Shown piece after piece: positions 58,804-64,000 of a DNA stretch of 64,000 bases; within the stretch, counting starts at the first letter, position 1, and the number at the start of each line of letters is the position of its first letter. The position numbers and the translations under genes are program-made. This DNA is from an uncultured Puniceicoccaceae bacterium (GTDB taxonomy: Bacteria > Verrucomicrobiota > Verrucomicrobiia > Opitutales > Coraliomargaritaceae), in contig CAJWMY010000001.1 in NCBI GenBank assembly GCA_913044165.1, forward strand, positions 1 to 64,000, in the 5' to 3' direction. Below the pieces are notes generated by a model. It worked only from the letters and a program-made list of their open reading frames with translations, was not told the DNA's origin and did not search any database.

Positions 58804-60021
58804 ATGAAAAAAATTCTAGTCATCTCAGAATTATATTATCCTGAACAAAATGCTACAGGTTATTTTCTTACTGGTATAGCAGAGGGTTTGGCGAAAAATG
58901 GATTTGATATATCAGTTTTATGTGGGCAGCCGACCTATAATAATAGAGGAGTGAGATCTAAAAAAGAGGAAATTAGACATGGAGTAAAAATAAAGCGCTG
59001 TTTAGCAACTACTTTTGATTCTAAAAATATTATAGGCCGATTAATTAATTTTTTCACAATCAGCCTATCAATAGCTAGTCATGCAATTTTTAAAATTAAA
59101 AAATCAGATAAGGTTTTGGTAGTAACTAATCCCCCTTTACTGCCTTATTTAATAAGGTTAATCTGTTTCTTTAAAAGAGCAAAATTTTATCTTCTAGTAC
59201 ATGATGTTTATCCAGACGTGTTCGTTCCATTAGGGCTAATTAAAAAATCTAGTTTTATTTTTAAGTTACTATCCAAATTAAATACTTGGCTTTTCCAATC
59301 TTCATATAGGATCATTGTCTTGGGCAGAGATATGCGTGATCTCATTCGGGGGAAATGCCGAAATTTAGACCATAAAAAAATTAAGATAATACCGAATTGG
59401 GCAGATATAAATAAAATATCATTAATTAATAAAGAAGGATGTAAATTTGTTAAAAAATATCAATTAGAAGATCAATTTGTTGTTCAATATTCAGGCAATC
59501 ATGGTCGCACTCATGATTTAATATCATTAGTGAAGGCTGCAGAAATTTTAAAAGATGAAGGTGACATTAAATTTATATTTTTTGGATCAGGTAGTGGGAA
59601 GAAGGAATTACTTAGGTATGTGGCAAATAAGGATCTAAATAGTATTATATTTGAAGACTATGTAGACTATTCCGATTTAAATTATGCACTGAATACTTCT
59701 GATTTATTTATTATATCTTTTAAAGAGGGTATGGCAGGAATAAGCGTCCCTTCACGAATTTATAATTTAATGGCAGCTGAAAAACCAATACTTGCAGCTG
59801 TAGATTCTAATTCAGAGGTAGCCCAAATTATTCACGAGGAGCGGATTGGAAGGTGTGTAGGTCCTGGCTCGCCTAGTATCTTGGCAGAGCAAATTTTATA
59901 TTTTAAAAATAACCTTAGTGAGTCTAGAGCCATAGCACGCCGTGCTCGCATAACTGCTGAAAAGAAATATAGCGTATCTGTTATTCAAGAAAAATATAGG
60001 TTGTTATTTGCAGAGAATTAA
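58804..60021 (+). CDS. Glycosyltransferase family 4 (third, WcaI/WbuB-like)
   Basis: A 405-residue GT4 protein. The start MKKILVISELYYPEQNATGY with FLTGIAEGLAKNGFDISVLC, the segment YLLVHDVYPDVFVPLGL, and IIPNWADINKI resemble the WcaI/WbuB (colanic acid and fucosaminyl) transferases. The donor motif is EGMAGISVPSRIYNLMAAEK. I place the start at the ATG at 58804; an in-frame ATG at 58768 would add 12 residues and overlap the previous gene by 8 bases. It precedes an NAD-dependent epimerase by 15 bases. Confidence 0.83.
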   Translation: MKKILVISELYYPEQNATGYFLTGIAEGLAKNGFDISVLCGQPTYNNRGVRSKKEEIRHGVKIKRCLATTFDSKNIIGRLINFFTISLSIASHAIFKIKKSDKVLVVTNPPLLPYLIRLICFFKRAKFYLLVHDVYPDVFVPLGLIKKSSFIFKLLSKLNTWLFQSSYRIIVLGRDMRDLIRGKCRNLDHKKIKIIPNWADINKISLINKEGCKFVKKYQLEDQFVVQYSGNHGRTHDLISLVKAAEILKDEGDIKFIFFGSGSGKKELLRYVANKDLNSIIFEDYVDYSDLNYALNTSDLFIISFKEGMAGISVPSRIYNLMAAEKPILAAVDSNSEVAQIIHEERIGRCVGPGSPSILAEQILYFKNNLSESRAIARRARITAEKKYSVSVIQEKYRLLFAEN

Positions 60022-60036
60022 GTTTTCTTGAAAATT

Positions 60037-60993
60037 ATGAATATAGCCGTTGTTGGAGGGTCCGGATTTGTTGGTACTGAATTAATCAGTTTATTGCAGA
60101 AAGAGCATTCTATACTTAATTTGGACAAAAAGTTGAGTTTGCAGTATGACTCTATCACTAGGGTTATAGATGTTCGCAATAAAGACCAATTAAATGATTC
60201 GTTGAAAGGACAAGATTTAGTTGTTTTGCTCGCTGCTGAGCACAGAGATGATGTTTCCCCAGTCTCGCTATATTATGATGTAAATGTAGGGGGTATGAAA
60301 AATGTACTTAATGCAATGGACTTAAATGGGATTAAAAAAATTATATTTACTTCTTCGGTCGCACTCTATGGATTAAATCAAAAGCAAGCACCTGATGAAA
60401 ATGCTATAACAAAACCATTTAATCATTATGGTCAGAGCAAACTAGAGGCTGAAAAGGTTTTGCAACAATGGGTAAATAGGGATAAGAGTCATAGTTCATT
60501 AGTGCTTAGACCAACTGTTATTTTCGGACCCAATAATCGAGGTAATGTTTACAATCTGTTTAAACAAATTTTTAGCGGTAAGTTTTTGATTATAGGTAGT
60601 GGGATAAATCAAAAATCGATGGCTTATGTGAAAAATGTTGTTTCATTTATTGAGGATAGAATAAATCAAAACTTTCAAGGATTTGAGCTGTATAATTATT
60701 CAGACAAACCTGATTTCTCAATGAATTCATTAGTCAAAGAAATCTATGTATTCAAAGGCGAGAGAATCCCATCTATAAAAATACCTTATGGGCTTGGAAT
60801 TTTAGTGGGGTATATGTTTGATTTATTGGCGTTTATTTTGAAAAAAAAATTACCAATAAGTTCTATAAGAATTAAAAAGTTTTGTGCCTCATCAATTATC
60901 AATGCAGACAAATTAGAGGGTTCTGGGTTTATTCCTCCGTATTCACTTAAGCAAGCAATTATCCATACACTTCAAAAAGAATTTCAAGACTAG
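60037..60993 (+). CDS. NAD-dependent sugar epimerase/dehydratase (second)
   Basis: A 318-residue extended SDR starting at the ATG at 60037 (a TTG at 60028 would add three). The nucleotide loop is VVGGSGFVGTELISLL, VVLLAAEHRDDVSP follows, then the catalytic SSVALYG and Y..SK in NHYGQSKLEAEKV, and LRPTVIFGPNNRG. It lacks the UDP-GlcA epimerase PFY motif of the first copy and is closer to WcaG-like or NDP-sugar 4-epimerase/dehydratase proteins in unknown-specificity groups. It lies between two glycosyltransferases. Confidence 0.78.
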   Translation: MNIAVVGGSGFVGTELISLLQKEHSILNLDKKLSLQYDSITRVIDVRNKDQLNDSLKGQDLVVLLAAEHRDDVSPVSLYYDVNVGGMKNVLNAMDLNGIKKIIFTSSVALYGLNQKQAPDENAITKPFNHYGQSKLEAEKVLQQWVNRDKSHSSLVLRPTVIFGPNNRGNVYNLFKQIFSGKFLIIGSGINQKSMAYVKNVVSFIEDRINQNFQGFELYNYSDKPDFSMNSLVKEIYVFKGERIPSIKIPYGLGILVGYMFDLLAFILKKKLPISSIRIKKFCASSIINADKLEGSGFIPPYSLKQAIIHTLQKEFQD

Positions 60994-60996
60994 TAA

Positions 60997-62112
60997 ATGA
61001 AAATTTTTTTATGTTCATCGGTTGAATTGTCTCGTTTCGCCAAACGATTAATCGATAGATTAGAAGAAGAGGGGCATTTAGTTGTAGAATCTTTTGTGAC
61101 ATCTGAAAAATCTTATAGAAGATCCAAAAATTTTTGGGTGACAAAAGCCCATAGACTAAATCAATATTTACTTTATCCAATAAAGTTAACTGCAACGCTT
61201 ATATATTCATACTTTAAGAAAGAAAAAGCTATTTTTATAGTCACTACCAATACTTTTTTTGCGCCACTTTTATCAACTTTTTTTAACAAGCGTGTAATTC
61301 ATTTGGTCTATGATTTATTTCCTGAAGCTATGATTCATTCGGGAAAGTGGAAAGAGGGACAGTTGAGGGTTAAATTTTTCCGTGGGCTTGTCGGTCTGAG
61401 CTTAAATCGCTCGGCGATCAATATATTTTTGGGCGAACGCTTAAAGAACTATGTAGAATCGATTCATGGCAGTATACCTAATAGTAAAATTATTGCTGTG
61501 GGCGCAGACGAAGCTCCTTTCCGTAAATTAGAGTCGCTAGAATGTTGTCAATCAATTAGAGTTCTTTATTGTGGCAATTTTGGAAATATGCATGAATCGA
61601 AAACTCTCTTTGATGCTTTCCATGAGGGGACTAGTGATTCTTTCCAATTTTTATTTCATTGTAGTGGGCCAAAGCGAAAGGACTTAGAATTATTCCAGAA
61701 AAAGCACGAGGTTGAATTAGGGGGTCGCTTACAAGTCAATGGTGGACTTTTAAATGAAGATTGGATTAAGGTAATGCAATCTTCTCAGATTGCTTTAGTC
61801 ACGATGTCAGAAGGATCTCAAGAAGTTGTCATGCCTAGCAAGGTATATAGTGCTATGATGGCAGGGCAGGCAATTTTGGCGATAGCACCTGAAAACTCAG
61901 ACTTAGTAGATTTAATCAATAGTTTTAATTGTGGTTGGTGGGTCGCTCCTGGAGATGTTGTGGGATTTCAAGAGTGCCTTTCGACCATTCAATCGGATAA
62001 GAATTTACTTTTAGAAAAAAGGCAGAATGCCTATCGAGTTGCCCATAAACAGTTTGGGCAAGACTATTTAGCTAAGCAATGGGGGAAGGTATTTGAGTCA
62101 TTGCAAAGCTAA
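60997..62112 (+). CDS. Glycosyltransferase family 4 (fourth)
   Basis: A 371-residue GT-B protein. VIHLVYDLFPEAMIHSGKW and NIFLGERLKNYVES are acceptor-side segments like those in WbuB-type transferases. The donor region is VTMSEGSQEVVMPSKVYSAMMAGQ with GWWVAPGDVVGF. It begins 3 bases after the epimerase. Specificity is unreadable. Together with the three earlier ones it implies a repeat unit of at least four transferred sugars beyond the WecA-primed one. Confidence 0.82.
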   Translation: MKIFLCSSVELSRFAKRLIDRLEEEGHLVVESFVTSEKSYRRSKNFWVTKAHRLNQYLLYPIKLTATLIYSYFKKEKAIFIVTTNTFFAPLLSTFFNKRVIHLVYDLFPEAMIHSGKWKEGQLRVKFFRGLVGLSLNRSAINIFLGERLKNYVESIHGSIPNSKIIAVGADEAPFRKLESLECCQSIRVLYCGNFGNMHESKTLFDAFHEGTSDSFQFLFHCSGPKRKDLELFQKKHEVELGGRLQVNGGLLNEDWIKVMQSSQIALVTMSEGSQEVVMPSKVYSAMMAGQAILAIAPENSDLVDLINSFNCGWWVAPGDVVGFQECLSTIQSDKNLLLEKRQNAYRVAHKQFGQDYLAKQWGKVFESLQS

Positions 62113-62135
62113 GATAGGATGTTAAGGATATTAAT

Positions 62136-64000
62136 GTGAATCGTTTCTTAATGGCATTTGTATCGTTTTTTTTAATACTGCTGTTTTCTACTGCATCTAA
62201 ACTAGTGGGACTAGGGTTTTTGGATGTCAATGATTCTAATCGGACAGTATTGAAAGAGCTTGAATCAATTATTATTGAAAAACCGATTGAAAGCTCTAAA
62301 CTTAGAAAAGCAGTTGCAGATTTTAATGCTTTGTGGGCTTATCGGGTGGGTTATTTACTTGAAATTGAAAAACCAAGTTTTGACAAAGGAAGGGGAATTT
62401 ATTTAAGGCAAAGTAATAACTTAAAGTCTAAAAAAGCAGGGGCATTTTCAGTTAAGATTAAAAGGAGAGGAATATTTGTTGTTGCACGGAATGATGAAGG
62501 TTTATCGAATGCCTTATATTATCTAGCTCATGAGCTACTAGGGGCTCGATGGTATTGGCCCTCGCCACTTGGCTTTGAATGGGTAGGCGAAGTTCCTGAA
62601 GCCTGCGAATTCCCTAGCACAATAATTGAGCCTAGCTTTAGCATGAGGGATTTATATGGGGCAGATTATGAATATGGATTAAGGAATCGCTTATCTAGCG
62701 GTTATTCCTTTAACCATAATTTAGCTAAAATATTTAATCCAATTTACCAAACGATAGCACCTGATATATTTGCCAGGTTAGGAGGCAGGAAAGTAATTTC
62801 TAAAGGAAATACAGGCTATGACCCACAGCCAAATCTCACTAATAAAGGGGCTGTTCAGTTAGCCTCGCAGGTAGCGATTGATTATTTCAAAATAAATTCT
62901 TCAGCAAAAAGTTTTTCCATATCTCCTAATGATAATACTCTATACGACACAACAGAAGCCACGGAGCAGGTGGTATCTCCTTTGACTTATTTTAGAAGGC
63001 GTCCTAATTATACAAATTTAACTTTCGAGTTTGCTAATCAAGTTGCCAACAAGGTATTTAATGAAGCAGGCTTATGGAAAACGGATAAGGGCGAAGATCG
63101 CTATTTGGGAATGCTTGCCTATTACTGGTCAGAACAATCTCCAGACGTGCCTTTACATCCTAGGATATTGCCTATTTTAACATCTGATCGGGCACAATGG
63201 CATGACCCTAATTATCGAATTGAAGATAGAGCATTAATTGAAAGATGGGCAAAAACTTCGGTACAAAAATTAGGAGCATGGGATTATTATTTTGGAGCAC
63301 CATATCCTTATCCGAGGCAATTTAATCAATGGATTAGCGAAAGTATACCATATTTATATAAAAATCGAGTGGATGTCTTTTTTTCGCAGTTACCTTCGAT
63401 GTGGGGATTAGATGGACCTAAAGCATGGCTCGCTACTCAATTACTTTGGAATGCGCATCTAGATTCGAATTATTTGCTTAATGAATTTTACGATGAATTT
63501 TTTGGGGATGCGTCTAATGCAATCAGGGCGTTTTATGAGATAGCCGAATCTCATAGAAATAAAAATGAAGGCGATGCGAAATGGATAAAATTTTATTTAG
63601 ATGAATCAGGTATCGGCCTATTCCCAAAGTCAGTTATAAAAGAAATGCGTTCGCAAATCGAAGAGGCCATGAGCCTTGTGGAATCATCGAGTCGCTATTA
63701 TAAAAGACTGGTCATAGTTTCAGAGGCATTTGAATTAACGGAATTATACCATGCGTATCATTCTGCGCGTATTAGTCTGCTTGATTACATTGCGCATGAA
63801 GAAATAAAAGGAGGAATCAAAAAAGTAAAAACCCTAGAAGAGAACAAGTCTAAATATTTTAGCAGAGCAGAGGAGTTGATTAAAAATCCTTTGCATGGGC
63901 ATTTCAGTTATTTTTTAAAGCTTGGACAGACAGACCCGATTATATGTAGTATAGTTCCAATTATAAAAGAGAATGCAGGAATTGAAGAGGCATTTAAAAA
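62136..64000 (+). CDS. DUF4838 domain protein (3' end outside window)
   Basis: The frame is open for 621 codons to the window edge, so this is a large truncated protein. I start it at GTG 62136, 7 bases after AAGGA; an ATG at 62151 is possible. The N-terminal ~23 residues are a signal peptide or anchor. The part with ARNDEGLSNALYYLAHELLG, RWYWPSPLGFEWVGEVPE and SMRDLYGADYEYGLRNRL matches the GH-like N-terminal pattern of DUF4838 proteins, which are found with carbohydrate-degrading genes in Verrucomicrobiota and Lentisphaerota. SISPNDNTLYD, YYWSEQSPDVPLHPRILPIL and DVFFSQLPSMWGLDGPKAWL fit a TIM-barrel enzyme. It comes 23 bases after the last glycosyltransferase and may process the polymer. 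Confidence 0.75.
   Translation, partial: MNRFLMAFVSFFLILLFSTASKLVGLGFLDVNDSNRTVLKELESIIIEKPIESSKLRKAVADFNALWAYRVGYLLEIEKPSFDKGRGIYLRQSNNLKSKKAGAFSVKIKRRGIFVVARNDEGLSNALYYLAHELLGARWYWPSPLGFEWVGEVPEACEFPSTIIEPSFSMRDLYGADYEYGLRNRLSSGYSFNHNLAKIFNPIYQTIAPDIFARLGGRKVISKGNTGYDPQPNLTNKGAVQLASQVAIDYFKINSSAKSFSISPNDNTLYDTTEATEQVVSPLTYFRRRPNYTNLTFEFANQVANKVFNEAGLWKTDKGEDRYLGMLAYYWSEQSPDVPLHPRILPILTSDRAQWHDPNYRIEDRALIERWAKTSVQKLGAWDYYFGAPYPYPRQFNQWISESIPYLYKNRVDVFFSQLPSMWGLDGPKAWLATQLLWNAHLDSNYLLNEFYDEFFGDASNAIRAFYEIAESHRNKNEGDAKWIKFYLDESGIGLFPKSVIKEMRSQIEEAMSLVESSSRYYKRLVIVSEAFELTELYHAYHSARISLLDYIAHEEIKGGIKKVKTLEENKSKYFSRAEELIKNPLHGHFSYFLKLGQTDPIICSIVPIIKENAGIEEAFK

Overview
This window is a gene-dense piece of an AT-rich, Gram-negative bacterial chromosome. 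It carries no tRNA, rRNA, CRISPR, phage or insertion sequence that I can see. The gene set points to Verrucomicrobiota, most likely a marine member of the Opitutae-like lineages. The pointers are a FloA-type flotillin, an F-type ATP synthase whose a and b subunits start with signal-peptide-like segments, a TorF/Gcw_chp outer-membrane protein, a DUF4838 protein beside a sulfotransferase-bearing polysaccharide cluster, and a eukaryote-type HisA. The taxonomy is inference. Most start codons lack an upstream Shine-Dalgarno sequence and follow A/T-rich leaders instead.

Layout. 1-0.9 kb: the 3' end of floA and a small membrane-anchored basic protein. 0.9-5.1 kb (minus): grpE-dnaJ-purN-prmA-rodZ. 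5.2-7.8 kb (plus): a PhoB/PhoR-like two-component pair and trmB, divergent from grpE across a perfect palindrome that holds TTGACA on both strands. 7.9-14.9 kb: a small membrane protein (minus), then the complete ATP synthase operon atpB-E-F-H-A-G-D-C with an unusually short delta subunit. 14.8-18.7 kb (minus): a membrane protein, then gmk-nadC-birA-coaX. 18.8-23.3 kb (minus): a SatD-like regulator preceded by three copies of a 17-bp operator, and metH. 23.4-27.8 kb: rsmG, a TorF-like porin, def, a DsbD/ScsB-like reductase and a VanZ-like protein. 27.8-36.9 kb (minus): a GAF-GAF histidine kinase, glnD, the pyruvate dehydrogenase genes pdhA-B-C, and an SDR protein lacking the catalytic Tyr. 37.1-46.2 kb: valS (plus), then (minus) an RsbU-type phosphatase, a STAS protein, aconitase and a secreted protein built of 26-residue repeats with an EPEVEV tail. 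46.3-64 kb (plus): eukaryote-type hisA, a small membrane protein and a long polysaccharide cluster.

How the genes work together. Most of the window is housekeeping: energy conservation, NAD/CoA/biotin cofactor supply, pyruvate oxidation, methionine synthesis, protein folding and redox. The distinctive part is the last 17 kb. A WecA-like initiating phosphosugar transferase (with an extra C-terminal soluble domain), two O-antigen ligase/polymerase-like proteins, a Wzx-type flippase, two NAD-dependent epimerases, a hexapeptide acyltransferase, four glycosyltransferases and two sulfotransferase-fold proteins together look like a Wzx/Wzy-type pathway for a sulfated surface or exo-polysaccharide. 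A DUF4838 protein runs off the right end. The most unusual items are this sulfation-equipped cluster, the SatD-like gene with its operator array, the 26-residue repeat protein and the eukaryote-type HisA.
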